A stretch of 64,000 nucleotides of DNA from Enterococcus avium ATCC 14025 (GTDB lineage: Bacteria > Bacillota > Bacilli > Lactobacillales > Enterococcaceae). Below are positions 17,296 through 27,865 of the stretch, piece by piece (position 1 is the stretch's first letter; the number at the start of each line of letters is the position of its first letter). The stretch spans positions 273,148 through 337,147 of the forward strand of contig NZ_KE136362.1 of assembly GCF_000406965.1 (NCBI RefSeq), given 5' to 3'. The notes beneath the pieces are model-generated. The model was not told the DNA's origin, searched no databases, and worked only from the letters and a program-made list of their open reading frames with translations. The translations under genes and the position numbers were made by a program.

Positions 17296-19035
17296 ATGTT
17301 AAAAAAATTACTGGCAAATGTCGGTGAATATAAGAAGCAAAGCCTGCAGACACCTTTATTTACGATGGGGGAAGTCTTGATGGATGTGATCATGCCCTTG
17401 ATTATGGCAGGTCTGATTGATAACGGAATAGAAAAAAGTGATACAAATGCGATTTTGCGTTATGGAGGCTTGCTCTTTTTATGTGCCTTGTTTGCATTAG
17501 CGATGGGGACGTTAGGTGGTCGGACAGCTGCGATCGCTTCAGCGGGATTTGCGAAGAATTTACGCCATAATTTATTTGAGCGAATCCAAGGTTTTTCTTT
17601 TTCTAACATTGATCGTTTTTCGAGTTCGAGTTTAATTACTCGTTTGACGACGGATACAACAAATGTTCAGAACGCTTATCAAATGGTGATTCGAATATTG
17701 GTTCGTTCGCCGCTGATCTTGATTTTTTCTTTAGTAATGACGTTTCATATTAATCGGGAGCTATCAATGATTTATTTAGTGATTGTGCCGATCATGATTA
17801 TTGGTTTAGGCCTGATCATTCGTTTTGCTCATCCGTTGTTTGAAAAAGTTTTTCGGACATATGATCGTTTGAATAACGTTGTTCATGAAAATCTGCAAGG
17901 GATTCGAGTGGTTAAGTCCTATGTTCGTGAGGAATACGAAGAAGAAAAGTTCAGTCGTGTTTCACAAATGGTATTTGATAATTTTACTAAGGCGCAACGA
18001 ATCGTGGCCTTTAATATGCCGCTTTTACAAGTAGCAGTGTATACATGTATGTTACTGCTTTCGTGGTTGGGTGCCGAATTGATTGTGAATAAAGGGAATC
18101 TGTCTACTGGTGAATTAGTCAGCATGTTCAATTACACGATGCAGATTTTGATGAGCTTAATGATGATGTCTATGACCTTTGTCCAATTAATGATCGCTCG
18201 TACCTCTGCCGAACGGATCACTGAAGTCTTGAATGAAGAAAGTGACCTGAAGAATGGGGAAAATCCACTGATGGAAGTTCCAGATGGTTCAGTAGAATTC
18301 AACAATGTTTGCTTCAGCTACAAGGATGACATGAATAAACTCGTTTTAGAAAACATTGATTTAAGGATCGCTTCTGGTGAAGTAATCGGGATTGTCGGTG
18401 GAACTGGTAGTTCCAAGTCCAGTCTAGTGCAGCTGATTCCACGATTATATGATGTGACCCATGGGCAAATCAAAGTTGGCGGTCATGATGTGCGGAGCTA
18501 TGACTTGGAAACTTTACGGGATCAGGTGGGGATGGTTCTGCAAAACAATGTGTTGTTCAGTGGAACAATCACTGATAATTTGCGCTGGGGCAACGCTAAT
18601 GCGACGGAAGAGGAAGTCATTCACGCAGCAAAGATTGCTCAAGCCGATTCCTTTATCCAAGAGTTTCCTAATAAATATGACACGATGATTTCTGAGGGCG
18701 GGAATAATGTTTCTGGTGGACAAAAGCAACGTTTGACCATTGCTCGTGCATTATTGAAGAAACCGAAGATTTTGATCTTGGATGATTCTACCAGCGCGGT
18801 AGATACAAAAACGGATCGTGCAATTCGTGAAGGCCTAGCAAAGGAAATTCCTGGAACGACCACCTTCATCATTTCCCAACGGGTCAGCTCAATTCAGGAT
18901 GCCGATCGAATTATTGTCTTAGATGACGGAAAAATCAATGGAATCGGGACCCATGATGAATTGCTGGCGAACAATGTCATCTATCAAGAAGTCTTTGATT
19001 CTCAACAGAAAGGATTTGGTGAACATGATGAATAG
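17296..19035 (+). CDS. heterodimeric ABC multidrug exporter, subunit 1 (degenerate-site half)
   Basis: A 579-aa half-transporter: six transmembrane helices (residues about 1-310), then a nucleotide-binding domain with Walker A GGTGSSKSS, signature NVSGGQKQRL and Walker B ILILDDSTSAVD. The Asp instead of the catalytic Glu after Walker B marks the degenerate ATP site of heterodimeric exporters of the EfrAB/LmrCD/BmrCD type. Such pairs export drugs, dyes or peptides. Start at ATG 17296 after AAAGGA. The stop overlaps the start of the partner gene, ensuring balanced synthesis. Which enterococcal pair (EfrAB or another) it corresponds to cannot be settled here. Confidence 0.88.
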   Translation: MLKKLLANVGEYKKQSLQTPLFTMGEVLMDVIMPLIMAGLIDNGIEKSDTNAILRYGGLLFLCALFALAMGTLGGRTAAIASAGFAKNLRHNLFERIQGFSFSNIDRFSSSSLITRLTTDTTNVQNAYQMVIRILVRSPLILIFSLVMTFHINRELSMIYLVIVPIMIIGLGLIIRFAHPLFEKVFRTYDRLNNVVHENLQGIRVVKSYVREEYEEEKFSRVSQMVFDNFTKAQRIVAFNMPLLQVAVYTCMLLLSWLGAELIVNKGNLSTGELVSMFNYTMQILMSLMMMSMTFVQLMIARTSAERITEVLNEESDLKNGENPLMEVPDGSVEFNNVCFSYKDDMNKLVLENIDLRIASGEVIGIVGGTGSSKSSLVQLIPRLYDVTHGQIKVGGHDVRSYDLETLRDQVGMVLQNNVLFSGTITDNLRWGNANATEEEVIHAAKIAQADSFIQEFPNKYDTMISEGGNNVSGGQKQRLTIARALLKKPKILILDDSTSAVDTKTDRAIREGLAKEIPGTTTFIISQRVSSIQDADRIIVLDDGKINGIGTHDELLANNVIYQEVFDSQQKGFGEHDE

Positions 19036-20905
19036 AGGAACCGCAGCCAAATCCAGACCCACCAAAACCATCAAGCGCTTGCTGAAGATCATGGCAAAAG
19101 AACATAAAGCTCAATTAATCATTGTCTTTTTTATGATTCTGATCAGCGCCTTTGCCAATGTACGAGGTTCGCTGTTCTTACAGGTCGTGATCGATGATTA
19201 TATCACTCCGCTGATTGGTCAAAGCAATCCGAATTTTACAGGATTGTTAAAGGCAATCATGACTATGGCCTTAATCTATGTAATTGGGATTGCTGGTACC
19301 TTGTCTTACAACTTGATCATGGTAAAAGTATCTGAAGGTACCCAGAAAAAAATTCGCGATCAGATGTTTACTCATTTAGAAACATTGCCGTTACGTTATT
19401 TTGATTCAAATGCCGATGGTGATATCATGAGTCATTTTACCAATGACACAGATACTTTGCGGCAAATGATTTCACAGAGTATTCCTAACCTGATGATGGC
19501 TTTAGTTACTTTTGTTTCTGTGTTTATCGCCATGTTTTCATTAAGTGTTCCCTTGACCTGCTTTGTGATTGTCTCAGTCTCTTTGATGTTTGTGATGCTG
19601 CGTTTTATCACCAATCGCAGTGGCCGTTATTTTGGTGAGCAGCAGCGTTCACTTGGTAAGGTCAACGGCTACATTGAAGAGATGATGCACGGGCAAAAAG
19701 TCGTGAAGGTTTTCAACCATGAAGAGACAGCGATAAAGGAATTTGATGTGATTAATGATCAACTGCAGGAAAGTGCCACGAAGGCCAATGCGACAGCGAA
19801 TACCTTGATGCCGATTATGATGAATCTTTTGAACATCCAATATGTGCTTGTAGCAATTATTGGCGGTTTATTCGCAGTTTACGGTGTTTCAGCATTGACT
19901 GTCGGGATGATTGCTTCCTTCTTGCAACTGAGTCGTTCACTCAATGGCCCGATTAGTCAAATTTCTCAACAAATCAATTTTGTGATTATGGCTCTGGCAG
20001 GGGCTGACCGAATCTTCCAATTATTAGATGAAGAATCAGAAGTCGATGATGGCTATGTGACTCTGGTAAACGTAAAGGAAGTTCAGGGTGAATTGATCGA
20101 GACGAAAGAACGGACTGGAATCTGGGCTTGGAAACATCCTCATGAGGATGGAACGACTTCTTATGTTCGTTTAACCGGCGATGTCCGCTTTGAGGATGTT
20201 AATTTTGGTTATAATGACGATCAGCTTGTACTGCATGATATCAATCTATATGCAGAGCCGGGACAAAAAGTCGCTTTTGTGGGTGCGACGGGTGCTGGTA
20301 AGACAACCATTACGAATCTGATCAATCGTTTCTATGATATTCAAGAAGGTAAGATTCGTTATGATGGTGTCAACGTTAAAAAAATCAAAAAGAATTCTTT
20401 GCGTTCCTCTTTGGGAATCGTTTTGCAGGATACCCATTTGTTTACTGGAACAGTCAAAGAAAATATTCGTTACGGTAATTTAAGTGCGACAGATGAAGAA
20501 GTTTATCAAGCGGCAAAATTATCAAATGCGGATACTTTCATCCAACATTTACCAGAGAAATACGACACGGTGATTACTGGTGACGGTGAGGGTCTATCGC
20601 AAGGGCAGCGGCAATTGCTAGCTATCGCTCGAGCGGCGATTGCTGACCCACCTGTGATGATTATGGATGAGGCGACGTCTAGTATTGATACTCGGACAGA
20701 AAGCATTGTTCAGTCAGGGATGGATCGCTTGATGGAAGGTCGGACGGTGTTTGTAATCGCCCATCGTTTATCCACGATTCAAAACTCTGATGTCATTATG
20801 GTAATGGATCATGGCCGGATCATTGAGCGTGGAGATCATGAAAGTCTATTAGCTGAAGGCGGCATGTATTATCAGTTGTATACCGGGAAAGTCGAATTAG
20901 ATTAA
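19025..20905 (+). CDS. heterodimeric ABC multidrug exporter, subunit 2 (catalytic-site half)
   Basis: A 626-aa half-transporter with six membrane helices and an NBD carrying Walker A GATGAGKTT, signature GLSQGQRQLL (S-Q-G-Q, divergent from SGGQ) and Walker B VMIMDEATSSID with the catalytic Glu. It complements subunit 1: the canonical site is formed from this Walker A/B and the partner's SGGQ. About 35 extra residues (ELIETKERTGIWAWKHPHEDG) sit between the membrane domain and the NBD. The start is ATG 19025 or 19028, overlapping the upstream stop by 8-11 nt. A terminator follows at 20914. Confidence 0.88.
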   Translation: MMNRGTAAKSRPTKTIKRLLKIMAKEHKAQLIIVFFMILISAFANVRGSLFLQVVIDDYITPLIGQSNPNFTGLLKAIMTMALIYVIGIAGTLSYNLIMVKVSEGTQKKIRDQMFTHLETLPLRYFDSNADGDIMSHFTNDTDTLRQMISQSIPNLMMALVTFVSVFIAMFSLSVPLTCFVIVSVSLMFVMLRFITNRSGRYFGEQQRSLGKVNGYIEEMMHGQKVVKVFNHEETAIKEFDVINDQLQESATKANATANTLMPIMMNLLNIQYVLVAIIGGLFAVYGVSALTVGMIASFLQLSRSLNGPISQISQQINFVIMALAGADRIFQLLDEESEVDDGYVTLVNVKEVQGELIETKERTGIWAWKHPHEDGTTSYVRLTGDVRFEDVNFGYNDDQLVLHDINLYAEPGQKVAFVGATGAGKTTITNLINRFYDIQEGKIRYDGVNVKKIKKNSLRSSLGIVLQDTHLFTGTVKENIRYGNLSATDEEVYQAAKLSNADTFIQHLPEKYDTVITGDGEGLSQGQRQLLAIARAAIADPPVMIMDEATSSIDTRTESIVQSGMDRLMEGRTVFVIAHRLSTIQNSDVIMVMDHGRIIERGDHESLLAEGGMYYQLYTGKVELD

Positions 20906-20913
20906 TCTCCTAC

Positions 20914-20949
20914 AGACGTGTCTTGCATAAAGCGAGATACGTCTTTTTT
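20914..20949 (+). terminator. intrinsic terminator after ABC pair 1
   Basis: AGACGTGTCT pairs with AGATACGTCT (one internal mismatch) around TGCATAAAGCG and runs into TTTTTT. Confidence 0.7.
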
Positions 20950-21060
20950 ATTGGGTAGCCTCTTTGTCCCTAGAAAAGAAATACTTGAAATGATTTAGTT
21001 GGAACAATTGAAAGATAATCGTTACAATGAACTAAAGATTTCGAGAAAGGAAGTGCTGCT

Positions 21061-21519
21061 ATGTCCATGACGGTTTTGCGATTGGATGTATCCGATTTAT
21101 CGGAGGTCAAGGAATTGATTAAAAAAGTATTCATGAGGTTTGAGGCTCCAGAGTATTCTGATGAAGGTGTGGCACATTTTATGACGTACTTGGACGAAAA
21201 GCTGGAAAAGGAAATCGTAATCGAACAGCTACAGCTTTGGGGTACAAAGATTGATCAGCAGCTTGTCGGGGTTCTAGCGATTCGTTCGGGTAATCATGTG
21301 GCGTTACTCTTTGTTGACGAAGCCTATCATCGTCAAGGAATCGCCAAGAAAATGTACCAGGCGATGCTGGCAGAACTTTCGCCGAAACAATTGACCGTAA
21401 ATTCTTCCCCGTATGCAGTGCCAGCTTATAAGCGGTTAGGCTTTCAACTTAACGGTGAGGAGGAGACGGTCTCAGGGATTCGTTTTCAACCAATGATTTT
21501 TATTAGAGAGGATGTATAG
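21061..21519 (+). CDS. GNAT-family N-acetyltransferase
   Basis: A 152-aa GNAT-fold protein that should transfer an acetyl group from acetyl-CoA to an unknown amine. The acetyl-CoA loop is recognisable as VALLFVDEAYHRQGIAKKMYQAML (Q/R-x-x-G-I/A), followed by LTVNSSPYAVPAYKRLGFQ, the alpha4-beta7 block of the family. Start ATG 21061 after AAAGGAAG. The next gene begins 2 bp after its stop, so it opens a three-gene operon with the oxidoreductase and a small unknown. Substrate cannot be predicted. Confidence 0.85.
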   Translation: MSMTVLRLDVSDLSEVKELIKKVFMRFEAPEYSDEGVAHFMTYLDEKLEKEIVIEQLQLWGTKIDQQLVGVLAIRSGNHVALLFVDEAYHRQGIAKKMYQAMLAELSPKQLTVNSSPYAVPAYKRLGFQLNGEEETVSGIRFQPMIFIREDV

Positions 21520-21521
21520 GG

Positions 21522-22454
21522 ATGAAACGTTTTGCAATGAAGGATTATGGAAAAGCAAAAGAGGTATTGATCGAAATCGAGGCACAATCGCGTCCGATGG
21601 ATGAAACGCATGTCCGAGTGGAATTAGCGGCTTTCGCAATTAACCCATATGATGTGGCGCTGCGACAAGGAGCTATGCGTGATTTTCGGACGTTGAAGTT
21701 TCCTTACGTTTTAGGAAATGATGGTGCGGGGATTGTAACTGAGGTTGGCGGTGAAGTCAGTCATATTAAAGTTGGCGATGAAGTAATCGTTCATGCAGTC
21801 GGAGGCACCTATGGTGAAGAAGTGGTTGTGCCTGGGGGAAAGGTCGTGAAAAAGCCAAATTCTATGTCCTGGGAAGTTGCGGCAGGCGCTGTAACTCCTT
21901 GGTTGACTGCTTATAACTTAGTGACTCATTTATTGGGTGACAAAATTGGTGAGACGGTGATGGTGCAGGGGGCTTCTGGTGCTGTGGGGTCATTGCTGGT
22001 TCAATTTTTAAAGGAGCAGGGAAAGACGGTCCTCACTTCTGCCTCTAAACGAAATGAAGCGATGGTCCGCAGTTTAGGTGCTGACAATTTCGCTGCTTAT
22101 GATGATACGGATGCCGGAGAAGTTTTTGCAGATCGGGCCGATACGGTGATCGATGCGACAAAAGGCGGACGAGCAGGTGAAGCAGGCATGAAAATCATGA
22201 AGACCGGCGGTAATTTCGTGGCATTGAATGAGCTGCCTAGTGAACAAAAGAAAATTGGGAATTATTTAGCTTTTGGACCATCTAAAGAGTATTCTGACCA
22301 CGAGGCATTAACAGTATTCACAGAGCTGTCTGATAAAATCCAGTTGAAAATTACAGAAGTGCTGCCGTTTGCCTTAGCAAGTGTTGTTTCTGCTCATGAA
22401 AAGCTGGAGGGGCATCCATCAGCTGGCAAAATTATTATAAAAAAGGTGGATTAG
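21522..22454 (+). CDS. zinc-free MDR-type NAD(P)H:quinone oxidoreductase
   Basis: A 310-aa medium-chain reductase of the quinone oxidoreductase type. Seen: the N-terminal GroES-like domain (VLGNDGAGIVTEVGGEVSHIKVGDEVIVHA) and the Rossmann domain with VMVQGASGAVGSLLVQFLKEQG. The cysteine/histidine zinc ligands of alcohol dehydrogenases are absent, as usual for this subfamily, which reduces quinones or activated alkenes with NADPH. It is packed between the GNAT gene (2-bp gap) and the 105-aa unknown (1-bp gap). The physiological substrate is not evident. Confidence 0.85.
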   Translation: MKRFAMKDYGKAKEVLIEIEAQSRPMDETHVRVELAAFAINPYDVALRQGAMRDFRTLKFPYVLGNDGAGIVTEVGGEVSHIKVGDEVIVHAVGGTYGEEVVVPGGKVVKKPNSMSWEVAAGAVTPWLTAYNLVTHLLGDKIGETVMVQGASGAVGSLLVQFLKEQGKTVLTSASKRNEAMVRSLGADNFAAYDDTDAGEVFADRADTVIDATKGGRAGEAGMKIMKTGGNFVALNELPSEQKKIGNYLAFGPSKEYSDHEALTVFTELSDKIQLKITEVLPFALASVVSAHEKLEGHPSAGKIIIKKVD

Positions 22455-22455
22455 T

Positions 22456-22773
22456 ATGGATCAGCAGAAGTGGTTATTAGTAAAAGCAAATTTCGATGGA
22501 ACAGAGGATTTAGCAGATGGGTATTACCGTTTGAGAGAAGTTGATGGTGGCTATCAATTGGTATATTTGGTGGCTGGACCTTGTGGTGATAAAAATCCGC
22601 ATCCCGAGATTACATTGCGGCAAGAAGGAAATCAGGTTCGACCGATTCGATTGCGAGATACAGAGACGTCCCCAATTTTGAACCTATCAGAAAAAGAAGA
22701 TGCCACTACGATCGAGGAACTGACAGATCAGCTTTTAAATCGCTTTATCAGGATCAAGAAACTTAGTATTTAA
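22456..22773 (+). CDS. hypothetical protein, 105 aa
   Basis: Starts 1 bp after the oxidoreductase stop, with the ribosome site AAAAGG inside the upstream gene. The sequence is mainly beta-like and acidic, with GYYRLREVDGGYQLVYLVAGPCGDKNPHPEITL and a C-terminal helix. No membrane segment or known motif is seen and I do not recognise the family. Operon position suggests a function linked to the oxidoreductase or acetyltransferase. Confidence 0.6.
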   Translation: MDQQKWLLVKANFDGTEDLADGYYRLREVDGGYQLVYLVAGPCGDKNPHPEITLRQEGNQVRPIRLRDTETSPILNLSEKEDATTIEELTDQLLNRFIRIKKLSI

Positions 22774-22927
22774 GCATTTCTTTAGCAATTCCTAGTTGAA
22801 AAGGGATACAATTATGACAAATTGTAAGGAATGTCAAAAAAGGTGATTTCAGAGACTCACTAGAATTGAAATTAGCCGAAATTCCATGCTACATTAGTTC
22901 AGCGAGAAAAAATAGTAGGTGAAATCA

Positions 22928-25663
22928 ATGAAAGTTATTCAATCTCTTAAACACACATGGAGTCTGTTCATATTAGATTGGCGTCGTATTTTCAAAAATC
23001 CGATCGCCATTTTTCTGATGGCTGCATTAGTCGTCATCCCATCTCTTTACGCTTGGTTTAATATCAAAGCTTTGTGGGATCCTTATTCTAACACTGGGGA
23101 GTTGCCGATTGCGGTCTACAGTGCCGATACCGGAGCAAAATTCCAAGACAAGGACGTCGAAATCGGGGACGAGGTTATCAAGAACCTGCATGAGAATAAA
23201 CAGCTCGGCTGGCGTTTCGTTGACTCGAAGAAACAAGTTGTCGATGGTGTTAAGTCAGGTAAATACTACGCGGGAATCTACTTACCAAAAGAATTTTCAA
23301 AGGATTTATTGAGTTTCACTTCTGGAGATATTCAAAAACCGAAAATCGAATATTATTTGAACCAGAAAATCAATGCGATCGCGCCCAAAATCACTGATAA
23401 AGGTGCCGGTTCAATACAAACAGAGATCAGCCAAGAATTCATTAAGACAGCTAGTTCAACCTTACTGAAGGTTTTTAACGAGATCGGCTACGACATTGAT
23501 GCGAACCTCGTTAGTATTAACAAGGTCAAAAATTTAATTTTGACGACCAACGACAATTTAGGCGAGATTGACAAGTACACGCAAGAAGTTGTCGAAGTGC
23601 AAGGCAAACTGCCGGAGCTGAAAGAAAAATTAGCGAAGGCGAACGAAATCGAAACCTATGTACCGCAAGTCGATGAGCTAGGACAGAAATTGATCTCCTT
23701 GAATCAAAAAATGCCTGAAATCAAACGACAAGCCAGTGTCATCTTAACGTTGCAACAGAAAATCCCAGAAATCCAACAAGCTGGAAATCAGTTGGCACAA
23801 GTTGATAATGATTTTGCTGAAATTGAAAAAACCATGAATGATGGGATTAACGAAGCAAAACAAGGCTTGAATATCATTCATCAAGTTCAAACGATTTTAC
23901 CGGATATTCAAAAGTTGGGGAATCAAGCAGATGACTTTGCTACAACGACCAAAAATGGTGCGGAACAATTAAAATCAGCTGTACCAAGTATTTCCAGCAG
24001 TGTGCAAGTGACGTTGCAGGCGATTGGACAGGTGGCTACAACTACTCAATCAATTACAAGTGATTTATCTGCCCTGTTAGATAAAGAAGAGTTAACGCCA
24101 GATGAAAAGGCTCATATTGCTTCGATCATTAACGACTTCCAAAATAATTTATCAGAGCAGCAAACAGCTATCGACAAACTTAACCAGTTCTTAGCTGATT
24201 TGAAGAAGACTGCTGATGATAATGGTAATACTGAAGTCAGTCAAAATTTGGCAACCATTATGAGTCGATTAGATAATCTAAAAAATGCTATTGGTGATAT
24301 AAGCACTCGTTTTGGACATCTAAATGATATAGTTCAAAACGGTACTACAGATCAAGCAAAAGACTATTTAAACGAGATCAATAGTGCTGCTGTAAACGTA
24401 GCGAATGTGGTAAACAGCATCAACGCTGAACAAGTTGGTCAAACAGTCAGCACGATCCTTGATAAGCTAATCAATACGATCACTACAGCGCAAGGTGTCT
24501 TGAATCAAGCTCAGCAAATTGATTTTGCGTCATTATTGAATTCGACGGAAGGCACCGTCAGCAATGCGATTGCCTTTTTAGAAAAATATCAAAAGCAAAT
24601 GCCGGCGATCGGTCAAGAAGTTCATGATGCGAACGTTTTACTGAACGGTCATATGAATGATATTGTCAATGGAATAAATACAGGTGCAGACCTCTACAAC
24701 AATGAACTCCCTATAGTAGAACAAAAATTAGGTTTGGCCGCAAACTTTATGCAAAATGACTGGCCTGGTGTGAAAAAAGATTTGACTAGCAGCTTGAAGC
24801 TGGCAAATGATAAAATGCCAGAGGTTGAACGGGCGTTGAATCTTGCAACGGATCTGATCAAAAATGATTATCCAACCTTGCGAGCAGGGATTCAAAAAGC
24901 AGCAAATGCTATCCAACAAGGCGATCAGACGATTGACTTCGGTCAGGTCTTGAAATTATTGAAGCTGGATGCCCAAAAGGAAAGTGACTTCTTCACGACT
25001 CCGGTAGATTTACAGACGAATACAATGTACCCAATCGCCAATAACGGTTCAGCTAGTACACCATTCTACACGGCTTTGTGTTTGTGGGTCGGTGCGGTAC
25101 TATTCTCTAGTGTTACTACCACTGAGTTTTTCTTAGACAAAAAAGATCTCGGCAAATACACGAAACGTGAACAATTTGGTGCTCGGATGTTAACTTATTT
25201 AGTTGTAAGTGTCGGACAGGCCCTGATTGTTACATTAGGAAATATGTTCTTGTTAGGCGTTTATGTGAAGAATCCAGTGTATAGTGTCCTCTTTGCTGTT
25301 TTAGTTGCTCTAGCCTTCATGATGATTGTGTACGTGTTGGTTGCGCTCTTTGGAACAGTCGGGAAAGGAATTGCGATTATTATTCTCGTGCTCTCCATTT
25401 CCGGCGGGGGCGGAAACTATCCGATCCAAGTATCCGGGAAGTTCTTTCAAGCGGTCAATCCATGGCTGCCATTCACCCATGCTGTCAATTTATTGCGTGA
25501 GAGTGCTGGCGGAATCTATTGGCCAAATGCGTCAGGCGATATCATAATCATGATTGTTTTGTTTGTGGTATTCGGTATATTAGGTACGTGGGCATATCCA
25601 CTCTTGCAGCCACATTTGACGAAGTTGACAAAAGTGGCTCATGAAAGTAAAATATTCCACTAA
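22928..25663 (+). CDS. YhgE/Pip-domain membrane protein
   Basis: A 911-aa protein of the YhgE/Pip (phage infection protein) family, related to ABC-2 type permeases. One membrane helix lies near residues 25-45 ([30 protein letters not shown], the family hallmark), followed by about 640 extracellular residues, mostly helical and coiled-coil-like with repeated Gln/Asn/Asp, then five or six helices at the C-terminus (from [20 protein letters not shown]). Family members include phage-receptor-linked Pip of Lactococcus and partners of type VII secretion. Start ATG 22928 after AGGTGA; GTG 22919 is possible. Role here unknown. Terminator follows. Confidence 0.88.
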   Translation: MKVIQSLKHTWSLFILDWRRIFKNPIAIFLMAALVVIPSLYAWFNIKALWDPYSNTGELPIAVYSADTGAKFQDKDVEIGDEVIKNLHENKQLGWRFVDSKKQVVDGVKSGKYYAGIYLPKEFSKDLLSFTSGDIQKPKIEYYLNQKINAIAPKITDKGAGSIQTEISQEFIKTASSTLLKVFNEIGYDIDANLVSINKVKNLILTTNDNLGEIDKYTQEVVEVQGKLPELKEKLAKANEIETYVPQVDELGQKLISLNQKMPEIKRQASVILTLQQKIPEIQQAGNQLAQVDNDFAEIEKTMNDGINEAKQGLNIIHQVQTILPDIQKLGNQADDFATTTKNGAEQLKSAVPSISSSVQVTLQAIGQVATTTQSITSDLSALLDKEELTPDEKAHIASIINDFQNNLSEQQTAIDKLNQFLADLKKTADDNGNTEVSQNLATIMSRLDNLKNAIGDISTRFGHLNDIVQNGTTDQAKDYLNEINSAAVNVANVVNSINAEQVGQTVSTILDKLINTITTAQGVLNQAQQIDFASLLNSTEGTVSNAIAFLEKYQKQMPAIGQEVHDANVLLNGHMNDIVNGINTGADLYNNELPIVEQKLGLAANFMQNDWPGVKKDLTSSLKLANDKMPEVERALNLATDLIKNDYPTLRAGIQKAANAIQQGDQTIDFGQVLKLLKLDAQKESDFFTTPVDLQTNTMYPIANNGSASTPFYTALCLWVGAVLFSSVTTTEFFLDKKDLGKYTKREQFGARMLTYLVVSVGQALIVTLGNMFLLGVYVKNPVYSVLFAVLVALAFMMIVYVLVALFGTVGKGIAIIILVLSISGGGGNYPIQVSGKFFQAVNPWLPFTHAVNLLRESAGGIYWPNASGDIIIMIVLFVVFGILGTWAYPLLQPHLTKLTKVAHESKIFH

Positions 25664-25665
25664 AA

Positions 25666-25713
25666 AACAACAGGTAAGACAACAGCGTATTGCTGTTGTT
25701 TTACCTGTTTTCG
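25666..25713 (+). terminator. intrinsic terminator after the YhgE/Pip gene
   Basis: AACAGGTAA-ACAACAGC pairs with TGCTGTTGT-TTACCTGTT around GTAT, a long stem of about 18 bp with one mismatch, followed by TTTCG. Confidence 0.8.
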
Positions 25714-25902
25714 TGTTTTACTAAATGTATGAAAAGTCATTGAAAAAAACATTGACTTTTAGATTAAGGACGAGTAATATTTCGCTTGTTTGCTTTTTTT
25801 TAGAAGACTTTTATTGATAGAAATAATAATTTGCGGCGTAAAAACAAACATATTTTTCTGTAAAGTAAATGAGTACATTATTTGGAACAAGGAGTGAGTC
25901 TA

Positions 25903-27726
25903 ATGGATTATCTTAAACGCTTGCTGGTTGGTCGACCATTGAAGTCGTCTGAAAATGATGATCAAAACTTATCACGTTTCGCAGCTTTAGCGATGCTTTC
26001 ATCAGATGCGTTATCTTCTGTTGCGTATGGGACAGAACAGATCGTCGTCGTTTTGGTAACCTTGTCAGCAGCAGCGATTTGGTATTCATTACCAATTGCA
26101 TTTGTAGTATTAATTTTATTGGCTTCATTGATTTTATCTTATCGTCAAATTATTCATGCTTATCCTCATGGTGGAGGCGCTTATGTCGTTAGTAGTGAGA
26201 ATTTGGGGAAGAATGCCGGCTTGATTGCTGGGGGCTCGCTTCTGGTGGATTATATGTTGACTGTTGCTGTATCTGTTTCAGCTGGTGCTGAAGCTATCGC
26301 CTCTGCGATTCCTGCTTTGTATCATCATCGCGTCCTGATTTCTGTCATTATTGTTTTATTATTGATGCTGATGAATTTGCGTGGTTTACGTGAGAGTGCG
26401 GGGTTACTGATGGTACCCGTCTACAGCTTTATTGCGGTGATAACGGTGTTGATCATAGTGGGATTAGTAAAAATTGTTTCCGGAGCAGCACCGCTTCATT
26501 CCACCGCTCAAGTCGGAGCAATTGTTCCAGGAATCTCGGTGGCGTTATTGCTACGAGCTTTCTCTTCAGGTTCTTCTTCATTAACTGGTGTGGAAGCGAT
26601 TAGTAATGCGGTGCCATTCTTTAAAAAACCGCGTGCCAAAAATGCAGCAGGGACATTGGCCATGATGGGCTTGATCCTAGGCTTCTTCTTTACTGGCATC
26701 ACATTTTTGAACTATTGGTTTGGCATTGTTCCTACTGCTGAAGTGACAGTCTTATCCCAAGTGGGTGAAGCTGTTTTTGGCAAGGGGATCATGTATTATG
26801 TATTGCAATTTGTGACAGCCCTAATTTTAGCTGTGGCAGCCAATACGGGTTTCTCAGCATTTCCTGTTTTGGCCTACAATTTAGCGAAGGATAAATTTCT
26901 CCCGCACCGCTACCAAGATCGCGGGGATCGTCTAGGCTACTCAAACGGAATCATTACGTTAGCATTAGGGTCAATCATCTTGTTATTAATTTTTCAAGGG
27001 TCAACGGAGCGCTTAATTCCCTTGTATTCAGTCGGAGTATTCATTCCGTTTACCTTATCGCAAACTGGGATGGTTCTGAAATGGCGTAAAGAAGGCCAAC
27101 ATTGGTTTAGAAAATCGATTGCGAATATGATTGGTGCTTTGATTTCCTTTGCGATCGTCTTGATTTTATTTGTTTATCGTTTGCCGGATATTTGGCCTTT
27201 CTTCATTATTATGCCAATCCTGATCTATGCCTTCTATAAAGTACATGAGCATTATAAAAATGTGGCGGAACAATTACGTTTGGTTGATGATGTGGAATTA
27301 CATGAGTATGCAGGCAATACAGTGATCGTACTTGTAGGGAATGTGACGCAGGTCAATATTGGTGCGATTAATTATGCTCGTTCGATTGGTGATTACGTGA
27401 TTGCGATGCACGTTTCATTGGAGGAAAATGAAGAGAAAGAGCGCGAGATTCGCCATGAGTTTCGTGAGAAGTTCCCAGATGTTCGCTTCTCAGTTGTTCG
27501 CTCACCGTATCGATCAATTGTGAATCCAGTCAGTCGCTATGTTGACCGAGTAAGTAAAAATGCGAAGGAACATAATTATACGACAACTGTTTTGATTCCA
27601 GAGTTTGTTCCAAACAGAACCTGGAAACGTTCGTTGCATAATCAAACAGCGTTGCGTTTGCGTTTCCGGCTGTCCTATCGCGACGATATTATCATTAGTA
27701 CGTACAACTATCATTTGAAGAAATAA
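25903..27726 (+). CDS. kimA: KimA-like high-affinity potassium importer (APC superfamily)
   Basis: A 607-aa protein with 12 predicted membrane helices and a cytoplasmic C-terminal domain of about 150 residues. It follows Bacillus KimA (YdaO) over its whole length: GRPLKS at the N-terminus, ALAMLSSDALSSVAYGTEQI, SYRQIIHAYPHGGGAYVVS, FSSGSSSLTGVEAISNA and the C-terminal VNPVSRYVDRV and LHNQTALRLR blocks. KimA is a K+/H+ symporter inhibited by c-di-AMP through its cytosolic domain. Start ATG 25903 after AAGGAGTGAG. The leader shows no recognisable ydaO-type c-di-AMP riboswitch. If not KimA it would be another APC amino-acid permease. Confidence 0.82.
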   Translation: MDYLKRLLVGRPLKSSENDDQNLSRFAALAMLSSDALSSVAYGTEQIVVVLVTLSAAAIWYSLPIAFVVLILLASLILSYRQIIHAYPHGGGAYVVSSENLGKNAGLIAGGSLLVDYMLTVAVSVSAGAEAIASAIPALYHHRVLISVIIVLLLMLMNLRGLRESAGLLMVPVYSFIAVITVLIIVGLVKIVSGAAPLHSTAQVGAIVPGISVALLLRAFSSGSSSLTGVEAISNAVPFFKKPRAKNAAGTLAMMGLILGFFFTGITFLNYWFGIVPTAEVTVLSQVGEAVFGKGIMYYVLQFVTALILAVAANTGFSAFPVLAYNLAKDKFLPHRYQDRGDRLGYSNGIITLALGSIILLLIFQGSTERLIPLYSVGVFIPFTLSQTGMVLKWRKEGQHWFRKSIANMIGALISFAIVLILFVYRLPDIWPFFIIMPILIYAFYKVHEHYKNVAEQLRLVDDVELHEYAGNTVIVLVGNVTQVNIGAINYARSIGDYVIAMHVSLEENEEKEREIRHEFREKFPDVRFSVVRSPYRSIVNPVSRYVDRVSKNAKEHNYTTTVLIPEFVPNRTWKRSLHNQTALRLRFRLSYRDDIIISTYNYHLKK

Positions 27727-27728
27727 TT

Positions 27729-27768
27729 TCAAGAGTGTGCCGATATTAGGTACACTCTTGTTTATTTT
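27729..27768 (+). terminator. intrinsic terminator after kimA
   Basis: CAAGAGTGTGCC pairs with GGTACACTCTTG around GATATTA (one G-T or mismatch), followed by TTTATTTT. Confidence 0.75.
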
Positions 27769-27828
27769 AAAAAAGTTCAAAAAATAGAAAGGATAAAACG
27801 TATTCATCTTTTTTTTGAGCAAAAAGGG

Positions 27829-27857
27829 TTGATTTTAGTTCTTATTAGAGGTAATAT
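27829..27857 (+). promoter_or_regulatory. promoter of the marR-ABC operon
   Basis: TTGATT (27829-27834), 17 bp, TAATAT (27852-27857). The expected start site near 27864 abuts the operator palindrome. Confidence 0.6.
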
Positions 27858-27865
27858 CAAACAGC

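Noticed and set aside
25714..25902. ydaO-type c-di-AMP riboswitch before kimA
   Set aside because: The conserved core sequences could not be found by eye.
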